Shown piece by piece: positions 15,650-24,015 of a stretch of DNA of 38,308 nucleotides. Every line of letters starts with the position of its first letter. Position 1 is the stretch's first letter. This DNA comes from UBA877 sp034436335. Lineage in GTDB: Bacteria; Chloroflexota; Anaerolineae; Anaerolineales; Villigracilaceae. Position numbers and translations under genes: made by a program. The stretch covers positions 1-38,308 of the forward strand of contig DAOTVO010000006.1 of the NCBI GenBank assembly GCA_034436335.1, read 5' to 3'. The notes under the pieces are model-generated. The model was not told the origin of the DNA, did no database searches, and was given only the letters and a program-made list of their open reading frames with translations.

Positions 15650-16912
15650 ATGAATAACTCCCGCCTGGGTTGCATCACCCCGGCCGGTCTTTTGGCCGCC
15701 GGATTGACCCTTATCCTCGTGGCAAGCATCACCCTGCTGCGCGGCGGCGTGCTCTTCAACCCCGGCGCGCTCAACGCCCAACCTGGCAAACCGCTAGGCG
15801 GTTACACCTCGCACGCCGAGTTCGGCGGTCAATGCCGCCTTTGCCATGCCCCCTTTTGGGATGCAGCCGGCCTGGACGGGCGCTGTCAAGCCTGCCATAC
15901 CGACATCACCGCCCAACGCGCCGACCCTAATACATTGCATGGTGCGCTCTTTCAGCAATCGCCTGCTTTGACCTGCCGCGAGTGTCACCCCGAACATCGC
16001 GGGGCGGAGGCGCCGTTGACCGATTTAAACCTCGAGCGCTTCCCCCATGAGAAAGTCGGCTTTTCGTTGCAAGGACACGCTTCTCGCCTCGACGGCCAGC
16101 CCTTTGCCTGTCAGGACTGTCACGCGGCGGGCTTTCCTCCCTTTGACCAGGCCGCCTGCGAGACCTGCCACCGGCAAATGAACCCCGTCTTTGCCGACGC
16201 GCACCTGCTCGCCTTTGGCAGCGACTGCCTGGCCTGTCACGATGGCATTGATACCTATGGAAACGACTTCGACCACAACCGCTTCGCTTTCCCGCTCAGC
16301 GGGAAGCACGCCGAGGCGACCTGCTCGGCCTGTCATCCCAACGCCCGCGTCCTCGCCGACCTGCGCGCTGCCCCCACCGATTGCTTCTCCTGCCACGCCC
16401 AGGATGACCCGCACGAAGGGCGCTTCGGCAGCGACTGCGCCGCCTGTCACACCCCCGCTGGCTGGAGCCCTGCCACCTTCGACCACAATCTGACCAACTT
16501 TCCTCTCACCGGGGCGCATGTGGGCCTGCCGTGCGCCAGTTGCCATGTGAACAAGGTCTTCCGCGGCCTCTCCACAACCTGTGTCTCCTGTCACGCCGAG
16601 CCGGCCTTCCATGCCGGGCTGTTCGCGGGCATGGCTTGTAGCGACTGCCATACCACCAGCGCCTGGAGACCGGCGCAATTCAGCGCTCCGCACACCTTCC
16701 CACTCGATCACGGCGGCGGAGCGACCTGCGCCACCTGCCACCCTACTTCGCTCACCGCCTACACCTGCTACGGCTGCCACGAACACGAACCGGCGAAGAT
16801 CGAGCGGAAACACCTGGAAAAGGGAATTACCAACTTCACCAACTGCGTTTCCTGCCACCCGACAGGCCGCGAACACGAAGGAGGCGGTGGGGGCGGCGAC
16901 GGTGATGATTGA
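15650..16912 (+). CDS. Membrane-anchored 15-haem c-type cytochrome
   Basis: A 420-residue protein with an N-terminal signal/anchor helix (about 12-32) and 15 CXXCH haem c sites, from CRLCH near residue 62 to the final CVSCH. Many haems come in pairs, and units such as FDHNRFAFPLSGKHAEATCS and FDHNLTNFPLTGAHVGLPCA show internal repetition of the cytochrome c3 type. Extra histidines between sites supply axial ligands. The tail is Gly/Asp-rich. It lies outside the membrane and moves electrons along a haem wire, either to or from the partner cytochrome b. RBS: GGAGGTAAGG directly before the ATG. No cytochrome c maturation genes are in the window. Confidence 0.92.
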   Translation: MNNSRLGCITPAGLLAAGLTLILVASITLLRGGVLFNPGALNAQPGKPLGGYTSHAEFGGQCRLCHAPFWDAAGLDGRCQACHTDITAQRADPNTLHGALFQQSPALTCRECHPEHRGAEAPLTDLNLERFPHEKVGFSLQGHASRLDGQPFACQDCHAAGFPPFDQAACETCHRQMNPVFADAHLLAFGSDCLACHDGIDTYGNDFDHNRFAFPLSGKHAEATCSACHPNARVLADLRAAPTDCFSCHAQDDPHEGRFGSDCAACHTPAGWSPATFDHNLTNFPLTGAHVGLPCASCHVNKVFRGLSTTCVSCHAEPAFHAGLFAGMACSDCHTTSAWRPAQFSAPHTFPLDHGGGATCATCHPTSLTAYTCYGCHEHEPAKIERKHLEKGITNFTNCVSCHPTGREHEGGGGGGDGDD

Positions 16913-16919
16913 GGCCATC

Positions 16920-16940
16920 GGGCGGACTATAAGTCCGCCC
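16920..16940 (+). terminator. Hairpin after the multihaem cytochrome gene
   Basis: GGGCGGACT (16920-16928), loop ATA, AGTCCGCCC (16932-16940): a perfect 9-bp stem. The following sequence ATTGCTTTCC is only weakly T-rich, so termination may be partial. It could also be a short palindromic repeat. Confidence 0.55.
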
Positions 16941-17067
16941 ATTGCTTTCCATCCGTCCAATGGGCTATCTTTAAGTATTTTCAATCTGCCGCCTGGACCT
17001 CTCTTTGATTATTATGCTTGATATTCATGTGGGAAATTCATGGCCGCCAGCCAAAACGCTGCCCCCT

Positions 17068-17076
17068 TGATATAAT
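17068..17076 (+). promoter_or_regulatory. Extended -10 promoter for the GT-C-like gene
   Basis: TGATATAAT: TG, one base, then a perfect TATAAT (17071-17076). The start would be near 17083, giving a leader of about 145 nt that contains element C. Confidence 0.55.
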
Positions 17077-17089
17077 AGACTTTATCTGC

Positions 17090-17203
17090 AATAACCTTTA
17101 CCGCCAAGACGCCATGGAGCCGAGCCCACTGGGAAGTCGCCAAGAGCCTTTCTTGGCGAATTTCAAGAAGATTCTTGGCGTTCTTTGTGTCCTGGCGGTT
17201 ATT
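17090..17203. repeat. Palindromic element C (CCGCCAAGACGCCA type)
   Basis: Left arm AATAACC...CCGCCAAGACGCCA (17090-17114); right arm TTGGCG...CCTGGCGGTTATT (17175-17203), imperfectly inverted, with internal CGCCAAGA/TCTTGGCG units (17138-17180). About 114 bp. The region 16941-17227 holds no gene besides this element and the promoter; the element lies in the predicted leader of the downstream gene. Confidence 0.6.
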
Positions 17204-17227
17204 ACGAATAAAGTTAATCCAAACCGG

Positions 17228-18172
17228 ATGGTGTACAAAATTTCCTTCTTGCAGAGCGAAAAAGCCGCCCAGGTAGCCGCTCTCGGCGTTGCCGCCGGGA
17301 TGATTGCCGCAGCGTTCCTCCTGCCGGGAGGCGACGACCTCTACCGCTATTACCAGCCTTTTGCCCAAGGCTGCCTCGACTGCGGCTTTGTCCCCCATTT
17401 TGCGCAATGGTTTCTGTGGCCGCTGGCGCTGGTGGAGTACCCTCTGGCCTGGCCGCTGTGGACGATTCTCTCGGCAGGCCTTTTTCTCCTGCTGGCGCGC
17501 CGCAGCGGGGCAAACCCTTTTCTGCTGCTCATCTCCTTCTCCATGCTGGGACAGGTCTGGCTGGGGCAGGTAGATGTTATCATCTGCGCCGGATTGCTCC
17601 TCCTGCTTCTGTCCCGCAACCCGTACCTGCGCGGGGTTGGGATTGTCCTGGCCCTGGTTAAGCCCCAATTGACCGGCCTCCCCATCCTCACGATGCTCCT
17701 GCTCGAAAACCGCCGCGACCTGCTGCGGGTCCTGGCTGCGCCGCTGCTGGTCGTCGCTGTCAGCCTGTTCGTCTATGGTCTTGCCTGGCCACTCGAATGG
17801 CTGCAGAACGCCCACATTGCCCTGCCGCTCCACGTCTGGCGGCTGGCCAGCGCCAGCGCCTGGAAATATGGCCTGCTTCTGCTCCCCGCCCCCTTGCTCT
17901 TCAAAGACCGGCGCAGCCGTCTCCTTGCCAGCCTGCTCGTCTCGTCCGTTGCCACGCCGTTCTTCGGCGTCTATTCCTACGTGACCTTTCTCCTGTTCGA
18001 TAAGACATGGTGGGCCGCGCCGCTTTCCTTCGCTTGGCTGCTCGCCTACCCTTGGCTTCAGGAAAACGCAATGCAATTTGCCTGGATTTTGCCGCTGGCG
18101 CTGTTTGGCAATCTGCTCTGGCAGGAGTTAAAATCGAGACGCCAATTGCAAGCAGGACAATCCCATGCCTGA
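17228..18172 (+). CDS. Polytopic membrane protein, GT87/GT-C glycosyltransferase-like
   Basis: A 314-residue protein with about nine hydrophobic segments. GGDDLYRYYQPFAQG and the mid-protein LVKPQLTGLPIL resemble the GT87-type GT-C transferases that use polyprenyl-phosphate sugars (conserved acidic loop after helix 1, KPQ motif). It would act in the membrane on a cell-surface glycan; the sugar and acceptor are unknown. I start at ATG 17228 because an open frame reaching back to 17018 runs through element C and encodes a non-conserved-looking sequence. The end overlaps purB by 8 nt, so the two share a transcript. Confidence 0.68.
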   Translation: MVYKISFLQSEKAAQVAALGVAAGMIAAAFLLPGGDDLYRYYQPFAQGCLDCGFVPHFAQWFLWPLALVEYPLAWPLWTILSAGLFLLLARRSGANPFLLLISFSMLGQVWLGQVDVIICAGLLLLLLSRNPYLRGVGIVLALVKPQLTGLPILTMLLLENRRDLLRVLAAPLLVVAVSLFVYGLAWPLEWLQNAHIALPLHVWRLASASAWKYGLLLLPAPLLFKDRRSRLLASLLVSSVATPFFGVYSYVTFLLFDKTWWAAPLSFAWLLAYPWLQENAMQFAWILPLALFGNLLWQELKSRRQLQAGQSHA

Positions 18173-19577
18173 TTTCGACACCTACCTCTCCCCCTTCACC
18201 TGGCGCTACGGCACGCCCGCCATGCGCCGCTTGTGGAGCGAAGCCAACAAACGTCTCCTCTGGCGGAAAATCTGGGTCGCTCTGGCCGAGACACAGGCGG
18301 AATATGGCCTGGTCACGCCCGAACAGGCCGCCGACCTGCGCGCCCATATGACCGAACTTGACCTGCCACGCGCCCTCGAAATCGAAGCCGAGATCCAGCA
18401 CGACCTGATGGCCGAGGTGCGCGTCTTTGCCGGCCAGTGCCGCCTCGGCGGCGGGATCATCCATCTCGGCGCGACCTCGATGGACATCGAGGACAACGCC
18501 GACGCCCTGCGCCTGCGCGCCGCCCTCGACCTGCTGCTGGAGTCCCTCGCTGGTCTTTTGCAGACCCTGAGCCTGCTGATCGAAAAATGGGCCGACACCC
18601 CGCTGATAGCCTTCACCCACCTTCAGCCCGCCGAACCATCCACCCTGGGCTACCGGCTGGCGCTCTACGGACAGGATTTGCTGCATGACTATCAGGTAAT
18701 CAGGGAGCAGGCATCTGGAATCAGGGGCAAGGGTTTCAAGGGCGCAGTGGGAACCGGCGCGGCCTATGCGGACTTAATCGGCGCGGAGAAATTGGCTGAG
18801 TTCGAACAAAAACTCTCCGAGAAACTGAATCTGGCCTTCTTCCCGGTTGCTTCGCAGGTGTACCCGCGCAAACAGGACTACGAGGCCATTTCGGCGCTGG
18901 CCGGGCTGGGGATGTCGCTCTATAAATTCGCCTTCGATCTGCGCCTGCTGCAATCGCCGCCCATCGGCGAGTTGAGCGAGCCCTTCGGCGAGAAGCAGGT
19001 CGGCTCCTCGGCCATGCCGTTCAAGCGCAACCCCATCCGCGCCGAAAAAATCAACTCGCTGGCGCGCTACCTGGCCTCCCTGCCGCGCCTGGCCTGGGAC
19101 AACGCCGCCCATTCCCTGCTGGAGCGCACCCTGGATGATTCGGCCAACCGGCGCATCCTGCTGCCCGAGGCTTGCCTGGCCGCCGATGAACTCCTGCGCA
19201 CGGCCGCCGGCATCTTGGCCAAACTGCGCGTGGACGAGCAGGCTCTCGCCCGCAACCTTGCCCTCTACGGGCCATTTGCTGCCACCGAGGCCGTGCTGAT
19301 GGCCTTGACCCGCGCCGGCGCCGACCGCCAGGAAATGCATGAGCGTCTGCGCCGTCTCTCGCTTCAGGCCTGGGAGGCTATTCGCCACGGCGAGCCGAAT
19401 CCACTGACAGACTTGATTTGCCGCGAAGTGGAGATCACAGAGTATTTGCCAGAGGAGAAACTGCACGCTTTAATGGCAAGCCGGGCGCGGGTCGGCAACG
19501 CGCCGGAGAAAGCCAGGGAGATGGCAAAAACCATCCGGCAGGCTATCGAAGGAAAATTGACAAAAGGCCGAAAGTGA
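18165..19577 (+). CDS. purB: Adenylosuccinate lyase
   Basis: A 470-residue fumarase/aspartase-superfamily lyase. It eliminates fumarate from SAICAR and from adenylosuccinate in purine synthesis. Superfamily signature GSSAMPFKRNP at 280-290; conserved regions TSMDIEDNAD (104-113) and THLQPAEPSTLGYR (151 onward, His152 as catalytic acid candidate). The signature MPFKRNP with upstream FGEKQVGSS fits PurB better than argininosuccinate lyase (which has GSSxMPQKKNP). ATG at 18165 has AGGAC upstream within the previous gene. A 13-bp hairpin at 19608-19639 follows. Confidence 0.92.
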   Translation: MPDFDTYLSPFTWRYGTPAMRRLWSEANKRLLWRKIWVALAETQAEYGLVTPEQAADLRAHMTELDLPRALEIEAEIQHDLMAEVRVFAGQCRLGGGIIHLGATSMDIEDNADALRLRAALDLLLESLAGLLQTLSLLIEKWADTPLIAFTHLQPAEPSTLGYRLALYGQDLLHDYQVIREQASGIRGKGFKGAVGTGAAYADLIGAEKLAEFEQKLSEKLNLAFFPVASQVYPRKQDYEAISALAGLGMSLYKFAFDLRLLQSPPIGELSEPFGEKQVGSSAMPFKRNPIRAEKINSLARYLASLPRLAWDNAAHSLLERTLDDSANRRILLPEACLAADELLRTAAGILAKLRVDEQALARNLALYGPFAATEAVLMALTRAGADRQEMHERLRRLSLQAWEAIRHGEPNPLTDLICREVEITEYLPEEKLHALMASRARVGNAPEKAREMAKTIRQAIEGKLTKGRK

Positions 19578-19600
19578 ACCGCACCGACCCAAAGCGAGAA

Positions 19601-19639
19601 AAACAAAAGAACGGGCAGACGTTCTAGTCTGCCCGTTCT
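19601..19639. terminator. Bidirectional terminator between purB and the microprotein gene
   Basis: A perfect 13-bp stem, AGAACGGGCAGAC (19608-19620) and GTCTGCCCGTTCT (19627-19639). On the minus strand it is followed by TTTTGTTTTT, a strong intrinsic terminator for the 35-residue gene; on the plus strand the T tract is missing. Confidence 0.75.
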
Positions 19640-19655
19640 CCATGAGAGAGAAAAA

Positions 19656-19763
19656 TTACCGGCTTTCGTCCATCCCGGAGGGGTTGGCAAAAAGCGGCAG
19701 GAACGTCAGCGCGCCAAACAGGATGACCAGGTTAAGAATGACGAAGAGAGTGATTGAGGACAT
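19656..19763 (-). CDS. 35-residue single-pass membrane microprotein
   Basis: ATG at 19763 gives MSSITLFVILNLVILFGALT and ends PSGMDESR. It has one 20-residue hydrophobic helix, a short polar N-terminus and a C-terminus with acidic residues. AAAGGAA lies 6-7 nt before the ATG, and the gene ends 16 nt before a strong intrinsic terminator, so a dedicated short transcript is likely. It is too small for standard gene callers. Resembles nothing I can name; a small regulator or subunit of a membrane complex is possible. The neighbouring ferredoxin-NADP reductase-like gene has its own terminator, so co-transcription is not required. Confidence 0.6.
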   Translation of the reverse strand: MSSITLFVILNLVILFGALTFLPLFANPSGMDESR

Positions 19764-19865
19764 GGCAGTTCCTTTCTGAAAGCGCATACGAATAAGTGCC
19801 GGGCAGGTTGTGCTTTCTGAACTATAAAACCCGTTTTCCTGCCAAACGTTGCTTACAACCGGCCA

Positions 19866-19895
19866 ACAAAAAATGCGCTCCCGGCGGGAGCGCAT
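19866..19895 (-). terminator. Intrinsic terminator of the ferredoxin-NADP reductase-like gene
   Basis: ATGCGCTCCC (19873-19882) pairs with GGGAGCGCAT (19886-19895) around a 3-nt loop; on the minus strand it is followed by TTTTTTGTT. It lies 19 nt after the stop codon. Confidence 0.82.
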
Positions 19896-19914
19896 TCGTT
19901 CATAACAGGCGTGT

Positions 19915-21249
19915 TCAGATACCCATGGCGGCAAACATTTCTTCGTTACGAGCGAATTTGAAATCTTCGAGGCCGCGTTTGAGCATCTCGGCTTTCTCGG
20001 CCTCTTCAAGTCTTGCCAGATGCTCTTTGGTGACGATGCGTTCATGCGTCTCAATCAGCCGGTTTTCGAAGCGCGCAACCATCTGCTCTAGGTTGGGCAA
20101 AGGCGGCTGGGTTGCCAAGTATTGCAGAACAGCAGTCGCCGCCCGTTCGCCGTCCTTGCGGGCGTAGCCGACCAGGCCTGTGCTGGCCTGCCGCGCCCAG
20201 CCGGCAAGAAAGACCCGCTCGATGGGCTGGTTAGTGTCGGGGTTGAAGGCCTCGAAGGAGATTCCTTCCACCGGAAAGCGCGGCGACGGGGAGGTGACAT
20301 AGCCGTCATTGAAGATGGGCAGGCAGAAATTCTTGTCCACCGTATCGCCGATGGCGAAGATGACCGTATCGGCGGGGATGTTGCGAGAGATACCCGTCCC
20401 GCGCGCCTTTATGACCCCATCCTGAACCACAAGTTTGTTCTCTTCGACTTTCAGCCCGCTGACGCCGTTGACCCAGTCGCCCAGCACACGCACCGGGCTG
20501 GAGAGAAATTCGAAGCGCAAACGGGTATCAGAAACGCGCGGCAGAGCCTTCGGGAGGGCATCGGTAAAGGCGGCGCGCGCCGCCTGCGGGTCCTGACCGG
20601 CCGCCTGCAGGTGCGGGGCGATGCGCTCCAGTTCGGCGTCCAGCGCAGCGAGGTCTATATTGGCGGCGACGTTTTCCAGTTCCTTGCAAGTAAATTTGAC
20701 CTCCAGCGGCCCGCGCCGAACGACGACAACCACTTCCTCCACCTTGCGCTCGCGGACGAGGTAATGGGCGATGTCCATCATGACGTTGCCAGCCCCCACC
20801 AGGGCGACGCGCTTGCCAAGCAAGAACTTCTTCTGGCTGAACGGCGGCAGAAGATTGTAATGAAAGACAATGTTCTTGGCATGGTACACGCCGGGCAGAT
20901 TTTCGCCGGGAAGACGCAGCCATTTTGTCCCCTGCGCGCCGGTGGTTACAAGGACGGCCTGAACGCCGGAAGTGAGAATGTCTTCAAGTGAAAGAATGCC
21001 AGGGCTACAGACGGTGACGTTGCCAAAATAATCAATCCCCGGATGGGCGAGGATTTGTTTGAATTGGGCACGCAAGCCGTTTTTCATCTTGTACTTCTCA
21101 TAATATATGCCGTATTCAGCCAAGCCACCCGGTTTGATGTCGCGGTTCAGCAAAACGACGCGCACGCCTGCGTCGGCCAGTTTGCGGGAGGCGTACAACC
21201 CTGCCGGCCCCGCGCCGACAACCACTGCCATATATTTTGCGTTTTCCAT
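19915..21249 (-). CDS. Adrenodoxin-reductase/FprA-type ferredoxin-NADP(+) reductase
   Basis: A 444-residue FAD/NADP flavoprotein. FAD loop VVVGAGPAGLYASRKL (GAGPAG 12-17), NADP loop ALVGAGNVMMDIAHYLVR (GAGNV 152-156), the RRGPLEVKFT segment that matches FprA-like RRGP..A.F, and GWARQASTGLVGYARKDGERAA near 350 (FprA-type GW.....GxIGTNKKDA). It should transfer electrons between NADPH and a ferredoxin; the [4Fe-4S] protein at 13496 is a possible partner but is not linked in an operon. The last 60 residues form a charged helical tail beyond the usual end. Own promoter (21288-21316) and own terminator: monocistronic. Confidence 0.85.
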   Translation of the reverse strand: MENAKYMAVVVGAGPAGLYASRKLADAGVRVVLLNRDIKPGGLAEYGIYYEKYKMKNGLRAQFKQILAHPGIDYFGNVTVCSPGILSLEDILTSGVQAVLVTTGAQGTKWLRLPGENLPGVYHAKNIVFHYNLLPPFSQKKFLLGKRVALVGAGNVMMDIAHYLVRERKVEEVVVVVRRGPLEVKFTCKELENVAANIDLAALDAELERIAPHLQAAGQDPQAARAAFTDALPKALPRVSDTRLRFEFLSSPVRVLGDWVNGVSGLKVEENKLVVQDGVIKARGTGISRNIPADTVIFAIGDTVDKNFCLPIFNDGYVTSPSPRFPVEGISFEAFNPDTNQPIERVFLAGWARQASTGLVGYARKDGERAATAVLQYLATQPPLPNLEQMVARFENRLIETHERIVTKEHLARLEEAEKAEMLKRGLEDFKFARNEEMFAAMGI

Positions 21250-21287
21250 AAAGAGATTCCTTCTCCTGCTCTAGTCAATGCAGGTTG

Positions 21288-21316
21288 ATTATAGCCGTCC
21301 GGCAAGGCGCGGACAA
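21288..21316 (-). promoter_or_regulatory. Promoter of the ferredoxin-NADP reductase-like gene
   Basis: On the minus strand TTGTCC (21316-21311), 17 nt, TATAAT (21293-21288), about 40 nt before the ATG at 21249. Confidence 0.65.
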
Positions 21317-21346
21317 GACACTTTTGCCAGAAATTACGCAAATTTT

Positions 21347-21494
21347 GTAACTGCCTGCCCAATGAGGCCGGGATGGTTAATCGCAGCAAAAGACGTTCAC
21401 TTTATCCGCAGATTGCGCAGATGTCGCCGATTTTCTCTCAATGCGTAATCTGCGACATGTACGGATAATTTCCGAGACCAAGGTAGACAGTTAC
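21347..21494 (-). repeat. Dispersed MITE-like repeat A, copy R4
   Basis: 148 bp, inverted relative to R1-R3. The ends are GTAACTGCCTGCCC (21347-21360) and GGTAGACAGTTAC (21482-21494). Core motifs CGCAGCAAAAGACG and TATCCGCAGATTGCGCAG match the other copies. Confidence 0.85.
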
Positions 21495-21820
21495 CAACTT
21501 TTGTTATAAATATTATCTTAAAATTTGTTTCTTCTGCGGCTCAAAGTTCCGAAGATTGCATCACAAAGAGGATGTTTTTTAACGCGAATTGTGCGCATGG
21601 GGCGAATGACGCGAAAATCAAAAAATTGGCGTTATTCGCTAAATTTGCGTAACTCGTGTTCAAAAAGCCTCCTGGAATGAAAGCCTTCCAGGTCTCGAAG
21701 CCGCTATCACTTATTTTGAGACCACTCCCGAAATAAATTCTTGCGGACAAAATCAAGACTCTATGCTATATTCGGTATACTCTTTTGACCCTCTCCTATC
21801 GAGTTGCCAGGAGGTTAACC
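21495..21820. other. Gene-free AT-rich region with element D
   Basis: No gene seen. It holds an AT-rich stretch (21495-21540), palindromic element D (21575-21666), a small hairpin CCTGGAA/TTCCAGG (21672-21693) and the leader of the next gene. A TATATT-like -10 near 21770 is possible but no convincing -35 was found. Confidence 0.6.
21575..21666. repeat. Palindromic element D (TTAACGCGAATT type)
   Basis: Left arm TTTTTTAACGCGAATT...GGCGAATGACGCGAAAAT (21575-21618); right arm AAAATTGGCGTTATTCGCT...CGTGTTCAAAAA (21623-21666). The arms are imperfect inverted repeats built of GCGAAT units, about 92 bp. Confidence 0.6.
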
Positions 21821-22732
21821 ATGCCGCTCTTCTCCAAAAAACAACCCGTTCAGCCCCAGAGTCGGCGTAATCCGGCCGCTGTGCACAACGCCCGTTTGCG
21901 CGCCAAAACAGGGACACAAACGCCCGTTCAAAGGCCTTCTCCGGCCGGCGCGCCCGCCGAGTCTCCAGAAAGCGCCACCCCGCCCATCCAGCAGACCGCT
22001 TCCGGCCCCGGCCAGCGCCTGCGCGCCCTGACTCAATCCGACAGAAACGTCCCTCCGCCGCCCTTGCCGACTGTTGAACCCCAAGAACCTGTCCTCGTTC
22101 AGGACACACAAAAGCGCTCAACGCGAAAACTGCGCCTGTTGGATATGCGCAAGGTTCTCAAAGCCGCAGTAAAGTTTTACCAGGTCGTTTCGGTGGTCAT
22201 CAATCTCGTTCTCCTCCTGCTGGTGCTGATTCTGGCCATCTCACTCAAACACGTCACCGAGACCCTCAACAACGTCCTGAGCGGCCTCTATGAGAACTTC
22301 GTCGTGATGGACAACGCCGTCATTTCCACCACCATCCATCTGGAAGATGTCCCCATTCCGCTCGACTTCACCCTTCCGGTGGTGCAGGAGGAAACCTACG
22401 TCACCCTGACGCGGCCTGCGACCATCCGCAACGCCACCGTCGGCGTGTTGAGCCTGCCTACCACCGTCACGCTGCCGGCCGGAACCACCCTGGCCGTCTC
22501 GCTCGCCATGGACGTTCCCGTAAAGACCACTCTGGCCGTGGACCTGGATGTGCCGGTCAACATCAAACTTGCCCAGGTCAATCCGCCGGCCGGGCAAGCC
22601 AGTCTGCACGAAGCCTTTCTCGGCCTGCAGAATACCGTCGGGCCGTTCTACTGTCTCTTCAAACATCCCGCCGATTCTCCTGCCGCGTTCGTTTGCGAGG
22701 GGAACACCTACCGTCCGCAAAGCGCCCCATGA
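21821..22732 (+). CDS. Single-pass membrane protein of unknown function
   Basis: A 303-residue protein: a basic and Pro/Gln-rich N-terminal cytoplasmic region (1 to about 100), a transmembrane helix (about 123-143, VVINLVLLLLVLILAISL), then an extracytoplasmic part of about 160 residues rich in beta-forming Val/Thr (TYVTLTRPATIRNATVG, LPAGTTLAVSLAMDVPV). Short motifs DVPIPLDFTLPV, DVPVKTTLAVDLDVPVNI recur. RBS AGGAGG 6 nt before ATG 21821. Its stop overlaps the ATG of the first M16 peptidase gene (ATGA), suggesting that the three gene products work together at the membrane. I do not recognise the family. Confidence 0.7.
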   Translation: MPLFSKKQPVQPQSRRNPAAVHNARLRAKTGTQTPVQRPSPAGAPAESPESATPPIQQTASGPGQRLRALTQSDRNVPPPPLPTVEPQEPVLVQDTQKRSTRKLRLLDMRKVLKAAVKFYQVVSVVINLVLLLLVLILAISLKHVTETLNNVLSGLYENFVVMDNAVISTTIHLEDVPIPLDFTLPVVQEETYVTLTRPATIRNATVGVLSLPTTVTLPAGTTLAVSLAMDVPVKTTLAVDLDVPVNIKLAQVNPPAGQASLHEAFLGLQNTVGPFYCLFKHPADSPAAFVCEGNTYRPQSAP

Positions 22733-24015
22733 AAAAAGCCTACACCGAAGTCACGCTCTCCAACGGGCTGAAAGTCCTGCTCAAGGAAATTCATACCGCC
22801 CCGCTCGTCAGTTTGTGGCTGTGGTACCGCGTCGGCTCGCGGGACGAACCGACCGGCCGCACCGGCATCTCGCACTGGGTCGAACACATGCAGTTCAAAG
22901 GCACGCCGCAATTCCCCGCCGGCGTGCTGGATAAGGCCATCTCCCGCGACGGCGGCACATGGAACGCTTTTACCTACCTGGACTGGACAACCTACTTCGA
23001 GACCATGCCCGCCGACAAGATTGATCTGGCTCTGCGCCTCGAAGCGGACCGGATGACTGCTTCCCTCTTCGACGAGCAGGAAGTCGCCTCCGAGCGCACG
23101 GTCGTCATCTCCGAGCGCGAGGGCAATGAAAACGAACCGCTCTTCCTGCTTGGCGAGGCTGTCCAGCAGGCTGCGTTCCGCGTCCATCCCTATCAGCATG
23201 AGATCATCGGCGACCTGGCAGATTTGAAGACCATGACCCGCGACGACCTCTACCGCCACTACCGCGCCTACTACATCCCGAACAACGCCGTCCTCTCTGT
23301 GGCAGGCGATTTCGAGACCCGCAGCATGCTGGCGCGGATACGCGAACTCTACGAACCCATCCCGGCCGGAGAAACGCCGCCCCGCCTCGCCCGTCCCGAA
23401 CCCGAAGCGCGCGGCGAACACCGCCTCACGGTCGAGGGCCCCGGCGAGACAACCTACATTCAGGCCGCCTATCGCGCCCCGGCCGCCCGCGACCCAGATT
23501 TCTTCGCCATGACCGTCCTCGACAGTCTGCTCGCCGGCCCTAGCAATTTGAACCTGTTCGGCGGCGGAGGCACATCCAACAAGACCTCCCGCCTCTACTG
23601 CGCCCTGGTAGATACCGAACTGGCCGTTTCGGTGGGCGCAAGCCTGATTAGCACGCTCGACCCCTTCCTGTACACCATCACCGTCATCGTACATCCCAAA
23701 TGCAAGCCGGAGGAGACGCTGGAAGCGCTGGACGCCGAAATCCGCCGCATTCGGGAGGAACGCGTCTCAGAGGAGGAAATTGCCCGCGCCGTCAAACAGG
23801 CGCGCGCCCTCTTTGCCTACGGTTCGGAGAGCATCACCAACCAGGCCTTCTGGCTCGGCCACGCCGAAATGTTCGACACCTATGAGTGGTTCCTGACCTA
23901 TCTCGACAATCTGTCGAAGGTCACGCCGGCCCGCCTGCAGGAAGCCGCGCAGAAGTACCTGCGCCCGCAAAACCGCGTCCTCGGCATTTACCTGCCGCAA
24001 GGAGATGGGAAATGA
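22729..24015 (+). CDS. M16-family zinc peptidase, catalytic member of a pair
   Basis: A 428-residue M16B metallopeptidase. The inverted zinc motif HxxEH is present (HWVEHMQFKGT, His49, Glu52, His53) with the third ligand Glu around 129 in VVISEREGNENEP. A second M16 lobe follows after about residue 230. No signal peptide, so it is probably cytoplasmic. It overlaps both neighbours by 4 nt (ATGA each side). Together with the next gene it should form a heterodimer like the bacterial two-subunit M16B proteases that degrade or process peptides. Confidence 0.9.
   Translation: MKKAYTEVTLSNGLKVLLKEIHTAPLVSLWLWYRVGSRDEPTGRTGISHWVEHMQFKGTPQFPAGVLDKAISRDGGTWNAFTYLDWTTYFETMPADKIDLALRLEADRMTASLFDEQEVASERTVVISEREGNENEPLFLLGEAVQQAAFRVHPYQHEIIGDLADLKTMTRDDLYRHYRAYYIPNNAVLSVAGDFETRSMLARIRELYEPIPAGETPPRLARPEPEARGEHRLTVEGPGETTYIQAAYRAPAARDPDFFAMTVLDSLLAGPSNLNLFGGGGTSNKTSRLYCALVDTELAVSVGASLISTLDPFLYTITVIVHPKCKPEETLEALDAEIRRIREERVSEEEIARAVKQARALFAYGSESITNQAFWLGHAEMFDTYEWFLTYLDNLSKVTPARLQEAAQKYLRPQNRVLGIYLPQGDGK

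Noticed and set aside
17018..17227. N-terminal extension of the GT-C-like gene
   Set aside because: It starts upstream of the TATAAT at 17071 and runs through palindromic element C, so the ATG at 17228 is preferred.
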